From assembly GCA_963778895.1 (NCBI GenBank), contig CAVZVZ010000002.1, positions 124,001 to 188,000 on the forward strand: 64,000 nt of DNA, read 5' to 3'. The position numbers and the translations under genes were made by a program. The DNA is from CAVZVZ01 sp963778895. Lineage in GTDB: Bacteria > Actinomycetota > Acidimicrobiia > Acidimicrobiales > Acidimicrobilacustridaceae. Below, piece after piece: positions 56,545 through 64,000 of this stretch. Under the pieces are notes generated by a model. That model was not told the DNA's origin. It did no database searches and was given only the letters and a program-made list of their open reading frames with translations. The stretch's first letter is position 1. Each line of letters opens with the position of its first letter.

Positions 56545-56959
56545 CAAGCCGTTCCGCGTACTTCCACGTGTCACTGAACAGAACGAGCACTTCTGGCGCG
56601 GCGGCGCGGAGGGAGAACTCCGTTTCCAGCGGTGTCGGAACGACGGCTACTGGATCCATCCTCCGGCACCGATCTGCCCGATGTGTCTGAAGAAGGACCT
56701 TGCGGTCGAGGCGGTCTCGGGCGATGGCCTCGTGCACACGTTCACGGTCAACGAACAGGCCTGGATCCCGACCCTCGATCCGCCGTACGTGATCGCGATC
56801 GTGGAGTTCCCCGAGCAAGGGGGTCTGCGCTTGACCACGAACATCGTGAACGTCGATCCCTACGAGGTGTACATCGGCATGCCGGTGCGCGTGGTGTTCG
56901 ACAACTACGAGGACGTGTGGCTGCCGTTCTTCGAACCGATCCCAACGGCGGAGGGCTGA
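56537..56959 (+). CDS. DUF35 zinc-ribbon/OB-fold protein, copy 2, incomplete zinc ribbon
   Basis: This 140-residue DUF35 protein has the N-terminal helix (TEQNEHFWRGGAEGELRFQR), a ribbon region and an OB-fold (GLVHTFTVNEQAWIP to MPVRVVFDNYEDVWLPFF). The ribbon has CPMC at its second half, but the first half reads CRND, so one of the four zinc cysteines is missing. The ATG at 56537 overlaps the end of the CMD gene; an ATG at 56525 is also in frame. It abuts the thiolase-like gene, as in the first DUF35/Ltp2 pair at 14663-16254, and is probably its partner. Confidence 0.83.
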   Translation: MADKPFRVLPRVTEQNEHFWRGGAEGELRFQRCRNDGYWIHPPAPICPMCLKKDLAVEAVSGDGLVHTFTVNEQAWIPTLDPPYVIAIVEFPEQGGLRLTTNIVNVDPYEVYIGMPVRVVFDNYEDVWLPFFEPIPTAEG

Positions 56960-58180
56960 ATGGCCGCACCACTGCCTGCCGACCGCCTCGAGCGAAAAGC
57001 CGTCATCTCGGGAATCGGCCAGTCCCAAGTGGGACGGCGGATCTACCGCGATCCGCTCGACCTCACGGTGGACGCCGTGCTCGGCGCGATCGACGATGCC
57101 GGTCTGACCACGGCCGACATCGACGGCATCGCCACCTACCCCGGCAATCAGGATGTGCCCCCTGGGTTCTCCGGCGTCGGGGTCGTGGAGCTGCAGGACG
57201 CGTTGCGCCTGGAGCTCAACTGGTTCGCGGGCGGCCTGGAGTCACCCGGTCAGCTCGGTTCGGTGATCAACGCCATCGCCGCGGTCGCCACCGGTCTCGC
57301 GAATCACGTCGTGTGCTTCCGTACGGTGTGGGAGGCGAGCGCGCAGGGCGACAAGAGCCGATCGTCGGTGACGATGGGCGCCGGGGCCAGCGGATCGAGC
57401 TATCGGGCGAGCAGCTTCATGCAGTGGACCCTGCCCTTCGGTGCGCCGTCGGCTTCGAACTGGATCGGCATGATGGCGAACCGTCACTTCTACGAGTTCG
57501 GCACGACTCGGGAGCAACTGGCGTGGATCGCGCTCAACGGTCGCCGCAACGCGATGCGCAACCCGAACGCGATCTACCGCGACCCGATGACGCTCGACGA
57601 CTACATGAACGTGCGCATGGTGTCGACGCCGTTGTGTCTCTACGACTGCGACGTTCCGGCCGACGGCAGCACGGCCGTCATCGTGTCTCGAGCCGACAGC
57701 ACCAGCGATCTCCGTCATCCGCCGGCCCGCATTCGAGGCCGTCGGATCGGCGATCCACGGACGCCCGTCCTGGGACCAGTGGGAGGACCTGACCACGATG
57801 TCGCTGCGCGACGCCGCGGCGATGATGTGGGCCCGCACCGATTTGAAGCCTGCTGATGTCGACGTCGCCGAGTTGTACGACGGGTTCAGCTTCATCACGC
57901 TGGCGTGGCTCGAAGCGTTGGGCTTCTGCGGTCACGGCGAAGGTGGTCCATTCATCGACGGGGGCGAACGGATCGCCCTCGACGGGGACATCCCCCTGAA
58001 CACGCACGGCGGTCAGTTGTCGGCCGGACGCCTGCACGGCTACGGATTCCTGCACGAAGCGTGCGTCCAGTTGTGGGAACGCGGCGACGAGCGCCAAGTC
58101 GCGGGCAGCCCCGAGGTGGCGGTGGTCGGCGCCGGCGGCGGTCCGCTCGGGGGCTGTCTGCTCTTGACGCGCGACCGTGA
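56960..58180 (+). CDS. thiolase-superfamily lipid-transfer-like protein (Ltp2 type), copy B (frameshifted)
   Basis: It begins RKAVISGIGQSQVGRRIYRD directly after the DUF35 stop. It has WFAGGLESPGQLGSVINAIA where thiolases carry the nucleophilic cysteine, so that cysteine is absent. Then come VAELYDGFSFITLAWLEALG and SAGRLHGYGFLHEACVQLWE, which resemble the Ltp2 aldolase regions with tyrosines. The frame changes near 57705; the end is uncertain, because the main frame runs on and a second indel near 58160 would give a stop at 58178-58180. About 406 residues. Retro-aldol cleavage with the DUF35 partner is the likely role. Confidence 0.8.
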
Positions 58181-58188
58181 CGGCGCGG

Positions 58189-58496
58189 TCAGAAGCGGCG
58201 TCGGTAGCGCTCGGCGCGTACGCGAACGGCAGGAAGACCAAGTACACAGCGATGCCGAGCCACCAACCCGCCATTGCGGCGCCGCTGTCACCGAGAAGGC
58301 TGAACACGCACGCCCAGTAGACCAACAGCAGCATCAGGGCCCAGAACATCGGCGCGGGAATCAGCGTCAGCTTCGGCGGACGGGTCAGTCGCCTCTGATG
58401 CTTCTGGACGTGTTCGGCAAAGGCGTGGTCGAGCACGAGGTGGATGCGGTACTCCGACTGTTCGTCGATCGGAAGCCCGCACATCACACAGGTCAT
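58189..58496 (-). CDS. small zinc-finger membrane protein (frameshifted at the end)
   Basis: It begins MTCVMCGLPIDEQSEYRIHL with Cys-x-x-Cys and then His-x5-His (HLVLDH), a C2H2-like finger. After an Arg/Lys-rich stretch come two membrane helices (PMFWALMLLLVYWACVFSLL and MAGWWLGIAVYLVFLPF). A frame change near 58215 gives a short basic tail RAERYRRRF and a stop at 58189-58191. About 102 residues. The ATG at 58496 overlaps the stop of the J-domain gene (ATGA). The function is unknown; the pair may be a membrane-bound chaperone unit. Confidence 0.65.
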
Positions 58497-58795
58497 GCTG
58501 AACTTCGGACGCCCTGTGCGCCCCAACCAATCCGTGCTGCCCGCCAGTCGGAGTGGAAATCCATGGTCGCGAGCGAACGGATCGCCCGACCGCCGACGAC
58601 GACACGATCACCAGTGCGGATCGCCCGGATGGCCGCGTTCAGGGCCCGTGTCCGCTGTTCGGCCCAGGCCGTCGCCTCGGCGCCGGCGTGCAAGTGGAGG
58701 TCGGGGTGACACTCGCGAAGCAGTGCGCGGTACGCCGCCTCGGCCTCGTCGAGACTGGCCGTGGGTCGGATTCCGAGGATCTCGTAGGGAGACAT
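58493..58795 (-). CDS. small J-domain (DnaJ-like) protein
   Basis: This 100-residue protein starts MSPYEILGIRPTASLDEAEA and has the HPD tripeptide at residues 30-32, followed by a helix with QRTRALNAAIRAIR. The J-domain stimulates Hsp70 ATPase. Apart from that it has only a short tail of about 40 residues (GDRVVVGGRAIRSLATMDFH). A GGAGGGG ribosome site precedes the ATG. It is coupled to the zinc-finger membrane protein downstream. Its substrate or partner is not known. Confidence 0.78.
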   Translation of the reverse strand: MSPYEILGIRPTASLDEAEAAYRALLRECHPDLHLHAGAEATAWAEQRTRALNAAIRAIRTGDRVVVGGRAIRSLATMDFHSDWRAARIGWGAQGVRSSA

Positions 58796-58874
58796 CGCCC
58801 CTCCGGTTCCGATGATGCGGTCAGGCTAGTGGACCGCGACCCCGTTCTGCCGAGCGAGGCGCGAGCATGGGCCG

Positions 58875-59456
58875 ATGGGTTGGTACGAACGTGAGGTTGT
58901 GCCTCGGCTGGTCAACGTGACCTGCGCCAATCGGCGTATGGAACCGCTCCGGCAACGAGCCCTGGCCGGGGTCAGCGGCACCGTCGTCGAGCTCGGCTTC
59001 GGGTCGGGCGCCAACCTCGCGGCTCTACCCGGCCGAGGTGGAGCGGGTGATCGCAATCGAGCCCTCGGCGGTCGGTCGCCGGCTGGCGACCAAGCGGTTG
59101 GCGGCCTCGCCGCATCACCGTCGACTTCGCCGGTCTCGACGGCGAGCAGCTCCCACTCGACGACGGCAGTGTCGACAACGCGGTCAGTACCTGGACCCTC
59201 TGCACCATTCCCGACGCGTCGGCCGCGGTGCTCGAGGTCCGGCGCGTGCTGCGACCGGGGGGCCGGTTCTACTTTCTCGAACACGGCCTGTCACCGGACG
59301 AGAAGGTCGCGCGGCGACAGCACAAGTTCGACTCGCTCCAAGGCCGTGTCGCCGGCGGATGCCATCTCGATCGGGACATCAACGAGGATCATCGAAGCGG
59401 CCGGCTTCGAGATCGAGAACGACCAGCGGTTCTACATCGCGGACCGAAACCCCTGA
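58875..59456 (+). CDS. class I SAM-dependent methyltransferase, UbiE/Methyltransf_11 type (frameshifted)
   Basis: It begins MGWYEREVVPRLVNVTCANR. Motif I reads VVELGFGSGANLA, and after a frame change come YPAEVERVIAIEPSAVGRRL, then DGEQLPLDDGSVDNAVSTWT and VLRPGGRFYFLEHGLSPDEK. The end reads AAGFEIENDQRFYIADRNP. At least three indels (near 59028, 59110 and 59385). The 3' end is uncertain: another frame continues PKPLSYMYSA to a stop at 59488-59490, as the family usually ends. About 200 residues. The family methylates small lipids or quinones; the acceptor here is unknown. Confidence 0.78.
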   Translation: MGWYEREVVPRLVNVTCANRRMEPLRQRALAGVSGTVVELGFGSGANLAALPGRGGAGDRNRALGGRSPAGDQAVGGLAASPSTSPVSTASSSHSTTAVSTTRSVPGPSAPFPTRRPRCSRSGACCDRGAGSTFSNTACHRTRRSRGDSTSSTRSKAVSPADAISIGTSTRIIEAAGFEIENDQRFYIADRNP

Positions 59457-59482
59457 GCTACATGTACTCGGCGCCGCTCGAC

Positions 59483-60604
59483 CTACGTGATCGGACCGAG
59501 GATGATGTCGGCCAGTTCGCCGTACTCCTCGTCCGCGTTGCCGATCAGACTCGCGGCGCTCAGCATCCGCTTGTAGAAGAGGTGGATGTCGTTCTCCCAC
59601 GTGAAGCCGACCCCGCCGAAGACCTGAATCGCCGTCTCTCCGACGTGGGGAAGCACTTCGCTGATGTAGGCCTTGGCCATCAAGGCGGCCCGGTGCCGCT
59701 CGTCCGGTCCGGCCGATTGGCACGCCCACAACGCGTAGTACACGCCGGCGCGGGCGATCTCGAGGTCGCGCAACATGTCCGCGCAGAGGTGCTGCACCGC
59801 TTGGAACGATCCGATCGGCACGCCGAACTGCTTTCGGTCCTTCGCATACTCGACGGTCATCTCGAGCGCTGCCGATGCCGCGCCAACGGCGTCGGCCGCG
59901 AGCGCCACCGCCACGTGGTCGATGGTCCGGCTCAGCCGCTCGAGGGCGCCAGTGGTGACGAGAGCAGTCGCCGACACTGCCTCCAGGACGAGGGCCCCGA
60001 TCTTGCGAGTTCCGTCTGTTGACGGCTGCGAGACGACCTGCGCGTCGGTGAGGTCGCCGCTCGACGACGAAGAGGCCGACATCGTCGCCGCGTCGCGCAC
60101 TGACGAGGAAGACGTCGGCGGCGCAGGCACCGAGCACGGCCGATTTCGCCCCGTTCAGTTGCCAACCGTCGGCGAACCGGGCTCGCGGTGGTGGTCGGTT
60201 CGGTCCACCGATACCGCTGGGATGGTTCGTGGATCGCCACGGTCGCATCTGCCTCCGGACGAGATGTCGGCGAGCAACCCCGCGTCGTCGGTCGACTCGA
60301 GCGCGGCCATCGCGCCGACTGCCGACGCGATGTACGGCTCGGGTGACAAGGCTCGACCGAGCTCCTCGAGGACGACGCCGGTGCTCACCATGTCTCGGTC
60401 GTTCGCGGAGGGCTCGAGGAGGCCGATCACTCCGAGGTCGGCGAGGCCCTTCCAGATCTCGGGGTCACATCCCCGGTCGTCGTCGAGCAGCGGCCGGACG
60501 TGGGTGGCGATGGACGCGCGGTCCGCGAGGAAACGACGGACGCTGTCGCGCAGCTGGTCTTGTTCGGGGGAGAACTCGAAGTTCACGGGCGCCGATGCTG
60601 CCAC
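59483..60604 (-). CDS. acyl-CoA dehydrogenase, short type (multiple frameshifts)
   Basis: It begins VNFEFSPEQDQLRDSVRRFL and continues DLGVIGLLEPS and STGVVLEELGRALSPEPYIA. After frame changes it ends EYAKDRKQFGVPIGSFQAVQ and IQVFGGVGFTWENDIHLFYK. It lacks the SEPEAGSD phrase, as the other short-type dehydrogenases here do. Breaks lie near 60250, 60185 and 60070. About 370 residues. The start is the GTG at 60604 or the GTG at 60586. Its long-type partner is not adjacent; those at 23788 and 31228 already have divergent partners. Operator site 13 is 14 bases from its start. Confidence 0.83.
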
Positions 60605-60618
60605 ACGGCCCGATCACA

Positions 60619-60632
60619 TGACACTCATGTCA
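60619..60632. promoter_or_regulatory. TGAC-N6-GTCA palindromic operator, site 13
   Basis: The core TGACACTCATGTCA is followed by GGT. It lies between the divergent starts of the dehydrogenase (60604) and the conserved unknown (60649), 14 and 16 bases away. A protein bound here would cover both promoters. Confidence 0.78.
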
Positions 60633-60648
60633 GGTACCGTCCCGACGC

Positions 60649-61334
60649 ATGACGCTGCGAGCCGACCAGATCGAACGGATGACGACCCCGCTCTGGGAAC
60701 AGGCGAGAGGAGCGGTCGACGCGGGTGACGCGGAGACGGCGAACCAACGGATCGACGAGGCCGTGGCACGCTGTGCGCAGTCTCCAGGAGTACTCGATCA
60801 ACTGGATCACCTCACTGCTCTCGTTCATCGGTCGTGAGACTGGGTGAGGACGCGGTCGAACGGGCGCTGCGTCGATCGGGTGAGGACTTCGTTCGCGATC
60901 GTCGAGCCACCGGCGAGGACTGGGACGCGTTGCCGGCCGAGCAACGGGCCAAAGCGATTGCCTTCGCCATGGTCGGCAACTTCGGCGAGTGCGAGGTCGA
61001 CGAGGACGACGAGAAGATCACGTTGTCGTTCCGTTGTGGCAGCGGTGGGCGCTTGATCGACGAAGGCCGCTACGACGGCGAGGACGGGTTCCTCGAGCTG
61101 ACGGAGCCCGGGCCTCGCACGTTCGGTCGCGATCGGTTGCCGGTGTACTGCGCGCACTGTTCGGTGAACAACGAGATCCAGCCGGTGGAGTGGGGCAGTG
61201 CGCCTACCACGGTCGAGCATCCGCCGGAGCGGCCGGGCGAACGGTGCGTGCATCACATCTACCGCGATCAGAGGAACGTCCCGGACGAGGTCTACCTGCG
61301 GATCGGCAAGGTGCCGCCGAATCCGACAACATGA
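60649..61334 (+). CDS. conserved protein of unknown function, Cys/His-rich (frameshifted)
   Basis: It begins MTLRADQIERMTTPLWEQAR. After frame changes near 60780 and 60840 it continues SLQEYSINWITSLLSFIGRE and DWDALPAEQRAKAIAFAMVG. The C-terminal half is rich in possible metal ligands: FRCGSGGRL, CAHCSVNNEIQP and GERCVHHIYRD. About 228 residues, soluble. The helical first half with a Cys/His-rich second half resembles proteins that bind a metal or act as hydrolases, but I recognise no family with confidence. It is controlled by operator site 13, so it belongs to the regulon. Confidence 0.65.
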
Positions 61335-61411
61335 ACCAGATCGCAAGGATGACCCGTCGTAACCCCAAATCCCGCGTGCGGCCACCCGACGCAGAAGGAA
61401 CGTGTGAGCAA

Positions 61412-62431
61412 ATGCAACTGGGCATGGTTGGACTCGGGCGCATGGGCGCCAATCTGGTGCGACGGCTCGTTCGCGACGGGCACGAATGCGTGGTGTTCGA
61501 CGTCAACGCCGACACCGTCACGTCACTTGCCGCCGAGGACGGTGCGATCACGGGCGCATCGTCGCTCGAGGACTTCGTCCGGAAGCTCACGACGCCGCGC
61601 GCCGCCTGGGTCATGGTGCCCGCGGCGTTCGCCGGCGACACCGTGGACCAGTTGGGCGAGCTGATGCAGTCGGGCGACATCGTGATCGACGGCGGCAACA
61701 CGTACTACCGCGACGACATCGATCGGGCCGAGGCAATGGCTCCGAAGGGAGTGCACTACGTCGACGTGGGGACGAGCGGCGGCGTCTTCGGTCTGGACCG
61801 TGGGTTCTGCCTGATGATCGGCGGCGAGGACGACATCGTCGAGCATCTCGACCCGGTGTTTCGCACGATCGCTCCTGGGGTCGGCGACGTCGACCGCACC
61901 CCCGGTCGGACCGGTGATCCGTCGCCGTCGGAGATGGGCTACCTGCATTGTGGACCTCATGGCGCGGGTCACTTCGTGAAGATGGTGCACAACGGCATCG
62001 AATACGGACTCATGGCGGCGTACGCCGAGGGGCTCAACGTCTTGCACCACGCGGACGTCGGCAAGGCCGATCACAAGGTCGATGCCGAGAACACGCCGCT
62101 GCGTGAGCCGAAGTACTACCAGTACGAGATCGACACCAAAGAGGTCGCCGAGGTGTGGCGGCGAGGGTCTGTTGTCGCATCGTGGCTGCTGGACCTCACA
62201 GCCGCGGCCCTCGTCGACGACCCGTCGTTGGCGAGCTTCGAGGGTCGTGTGAGTGATTCGGGTGAGGGACGGTGGACGTCGATCGCGGCGATCGACGAGG
62301 CCGCGCCCACTCCTGTGCTCACGACCGCGTTGTACTCGCGCTTCGCCTCGCGGGGCGAAGCAGACTTCGGCGACAAGATCCTGTCGGCCATGCGCAAGCA
62401 GTTCGGCGGCCACGACGAACAGAAGCCCTGA
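61412..62431 (+). CDS. gnd: 6-phosphogluconate dehydrogenase, decarboxylating, short form
   Basis: This intact 339-residue enzyme has the NADP-binding start MVGLGRMGANLVRRL, the substrate phrase DVGTSGGVFGLDRGFCLMIG, and the catalytic lysine in HFVKMVHNGIEYGLMAAYAE. The length of about 300-340 is that of the single-domain bacterial form (GndA/YqeC type) rather than the 470-residue form. It oxidises 6-phosphogluconate to ribulose 5-phosphate in the pentose phosphate pathway. The ATG at 61412 has an AAGGAA box upstream. Its neighbour pgi acts on the linked hexose phosphate. Confidence 0.9.
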   Translation: MQLGMVGLGRMGANLVRRLVRDGHECVVFDVNADTVTSLAAEDGAITGASSLEDFVRKLTTPRAAWVMVPAAFAGDTVDQLGELMQSGDIVIDGGNTYYRDDIDRAEAMAPKGVHYVDVGTSGGVFGLDRGFCLMIGGEDDIVEHLDPVFRTIAPGVGDVDRTPGRTGDPSPSEMGYLHCGPHGAGHFVKMVHNGIEYGLMAAYAEGLNVLHHADVGKADHKVDAENTPLREPKYYQYEIDTKEVAEVWRRGSVVASWLLDLTAAALVDDPSLASFEGRVSDSGEGRWTSIAAIDEAAPTPVLTTALYSRFASRGEADFGDKILSAMRKQFGGHDEQKP

Positions 62432-62452
62432 GGAGTAACTGCTCCCGTGCCG

Positions 62453-62478
62453 GCACGATCGGGCACGGCGGATCGTGC
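62453..62478 (+). terminator. perfect 8-bp hairpin between gnd and pgi
   Basis: GCACGATC (62453-62460) pairs with GATCGTGC (62471-62478) around a 10-base loop. It begins 21 bases after the gnd stop and ends 30 bases before the pgi start. No T-run follows, so it may be an intrinsic terminator of the actinobacterial type, an attenuator or a protein-binding site. Confidence 0.4.
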
Positions 62479-62508
62479 GACACGCGCCCGAGTGGAAGAA
62501 TCGGCCCC

Positions 62509-64000
62509 ATGGCCATCAACACGACGCAAGAGTGGCGCGCCCTCGTCGACCACTACGAGAGCATCGAGGGAACGCATCTGCGCCAGCTGTTCGCGGCTGA
62601 GCCGGATCGGGGCAAGACGATGCACCTAGAGGCGGGCAGCCTCTACCTGGACTACTCCAAGAACCGACTGACCAAGAAGACCCTCGAGCTCCTGGCCCAT
62701 CTCGCGCGCGGTCGCGGGCGTCGAGGAACTGCGCGATGCGATGTTCGCCGGTGAGAAGATCAACGTCACCGAGCAACGTGCCGTGTTGCACACAGCCTTG
62801 CGAGCGCCAGCCGAAGCGGTCATCGAAGTCGACGGTCACAACGTCGTGCCGGACGTCCACCGAGTGCTTCGCAAGATGCGGTCTTTCGCCGAATCGATCC
62901 GCAGCGGTGCATGGACAGGCCATGCGGGCCAACGAATTCGGAACGTGGTCAACATCGGTATCGGGGGCAGCGACCTCGGCCCGCACATGGCGTACGAGGC
63001 GCTGATGGACTTCAGCGATCGCGACATCATGTGTCGTTTCGTGTCGAACGTGGACGGCAACGAGTTCTGGGAGCTCACGAACGACCTGGACCCGAACGAG
63101 ACGCTCTTCATCGTGTGCTCGAAGACTTTCACCACCCTCGAGACGATGACCAATGCGCATTCGGCTCGGCAGTGGGTCCTCGACACCGTGGGTGACACAG
63201 CCGCCGTCGCCAAGCATTTCGTGGCCGTGTCGACGAATGAGGAGGGAGTTCGCGAGTTCGGTATCGACCCGGCCAACATGTTCGAGTTCTGGGACTGGGT
63301 AGGTGGCCGCTACTCGTACGACTCGGCGATCGGGCTGTCGTTGATGATCGCCATCGGACCTGACCCATTCGACGACATGCTGCGCGGACTCCGGCTCATG
63401 GACGATCACTTCCGGTCCGCGCCCATCGAGCAGAACATGCCGATGCTGCTCGGACTGATCGCGGTTTGGTACAACAACTTCTTCGGTGCGCAGACCCTCG
63501 CGGTCTTGCCGTACAGCCACTACCTCTCGCGGCTCACGCCGTATTTCCAGCAGCTGGCCATGGAGAGCAACGGCAAGTCCGTCGATCGCCAAGGAAAGCC
63601 TGTCGGTGTCGAGACCGGCGAGATCGTGTGGGGTCAACCGGGCACGAACGGCCAGCACGCCTTCTACCAACTGATCCATCAAGGTACGAAGCTGGTTCCG
63701 TGCGATTTCATCGGTTTCGCCCGGCCCCGCCATGACCTCGGTGACCATCAGAACATCTTCATGGCGAACTACTTCGCGCAACCCGAGGCTCTGGCGTTCG
63801 GGAAGACGGCCGAGGAGGTGCGAGCAGAGGGTGTGGCGGAGGAGCGAGGTGCCGCACCGGACCTTCCCCGGGAATCGTCCGACCAACTCGATCCTCGTCG
63901 ACGAGCTGTCACCGTTCACGCTCGGCCAACTGATCGCGCTGTACGAGCACAAGACCTTCACCCAAGGAGCGATCTGGAACATCAACAGCTTCGACCAGTG
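62509..64000 (+). CDS. pgi: glucose-6-phosphate isomerase (frameshifted, 3' end beyond window)
   Basis: It starts MAINTTQEWRALVDHYESIE. It has VVNIGIGGSDLGPHMAYEAL, then VCSKTFTTLETMTNAHSARQ, the signature WDWVGGRYSYDSAIGLSLMI and IVWGQPGTNGQHAFYQLIHQ with the catalytic histidine, and LYEHKTFTQGAIWNINSFDQ at the window edge. The frame changes near 62715, 62925 and 63845. The visible part is about 497 residues of a usual 540-550. It interconverts glucose 6-phosphate and fructose 6-phosphate in the cytoplasm. It follows gnd in the same direction. Confidence 0.92.

Noticed and set aside
1910..60632. Assignment of the palindrome to KstR, KstR2, PsrA or GlxR
   Set aside because: Remembered sites for these (AACnnGTT, CAAGnnCTTG, GAAACn4GTTTC, TGTGAn6TCACA) do not match TGAC-N6-GTCA; no known regulator is claimed.
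1..64000. Programmed ribosomal frameshifting as the cause of the split genes
   Set aside because: The breaks are at varied positions in more than 30 unrelated genes, several per gene, with no common slippery site or following structure.
1..64000. CRISPR arrays, tRNA or rRNA genes, insertion sequences, phage or secretion islands
   Set aside because: No spaced direct repeats, cloverleaf-like sequence, transposase or integrase motifs were seen when reading both strands.

Overview
This window is high-GC (about two thirds G+C by eye), gene-dense bacterial DNA from an actinomycete-like organism. The signs are many short ATGA overlaps, GTG starts, large families of acyl-CoA enzymes, two LLM flavin oxidoreductases, a DUF2510/DUF4870 membrane protein, and a ubiA-dprE1 pair of the decaprenyl-phosphoryl-arabinose type. 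A non-mycobacterial actinobacterium such as an Acidimicrobiia member fits, but this is inference. About 31 of roughly 60 genes carry one or more single-base frameshifts, including housekeeping genes (pgi, etfA, etfB). I read these as uncorrected sequencing indels and give each such gene as one CDS spanning its frames. No rRNA, tRNA, CRISPR array, transposase or phage gene was seen.

Most of the window (about 0.9-61 kb) is a catabolic island for acyl-CoA thioesters. It holds four AMP-dependent acyl-CoA synthetases, a PaaK-like ligase, an ADP-forming acyl-CoA synthetase, five separate acyl-CoA dehydrogenases plus a fused FadE34-like one, an enoyl-CoA hydratase, two MaoC-type dehydratases, five SDRs, two thiolases, two thiolase-like (Ltp2-type) proteins each paired with a DUF35 protein, a CoA transferase, a P450 with its own 3Fe-4S ferredoxin, three amidohydrolase-2 proteins, two LLM oxidoreductases, and the electron-transfer flavoprotein that would accept electrons from the dehydrogenases. 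The set resembles actinobacterial sterol or bile-acid side-chain oxidation. No ring-degrading genes are present, so the substrate is unknown.

The most striking feature is a palindrome, consensus ACCTGACR-N4-YGTCAGGT (core TGAC-N6-GTCA). It occurs at 13 places, each between gene starts or just upstream of one: 1910, 9118, 9743, 18404, 25021, 32446, 38493, 40914, 45074, 48961, 51271, 53729 and 60619. Eleven sit in divergent promoters. Together they would control most of the acyl-CoA genes, ETF, the P450/ferredoxin and, unexpectedly, sugar-type enzymes (class II aldolase, 2-hydroxyacid dehydrogenase, FGGY kinase). I do not recognise this operator. Two TetR regulators (7444 and 27451) are candidate binders.

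Layout: 1-4.2 kb transporter tail, aldolase/dehydrogenase operon, ETF and thioesterase; 4.3-8.1 kb peptide-type binding lipoprotein, acyl-CoA synthetase and TetR; 8.1-12.3 kb SDR, MaoC and two amidohydrolases; 12.3-14.7 kb ubiA-dprE1, an unrelated cell-wall island; 14.7-19.6 kb DUF35, Ltp2, ADP-forming synthetase and thiolase; 19.7-22.9 kb a large radical SAM protein followed by an orphan thiolase tail; 22.8-33.5 kb LLM enzymes, two divergent acyl-CoA dehydrogenase pairs, TetR, CoA transferase and hydratase; 33.6-35.1 kb two exported proteins; 35-46.3 kb synthetases, SDRs, hydrolase and thiolase; 46.3-52.6 kb kinase-like protein, PaaK-like ligase, FGGY kinase and P450; 52.6-60.6 kb amidohydrolase, ferredoxin, fused dehydrogenase, second DUF35/Ltp2 pair, small J-domain and zinc-finger proteins, methyltransferase; 60.6-64 kb a conserved unknown, then 6-phosphogluconate dehydrogenase and glucose-6-phosphate isomerase (cut off by the window end).
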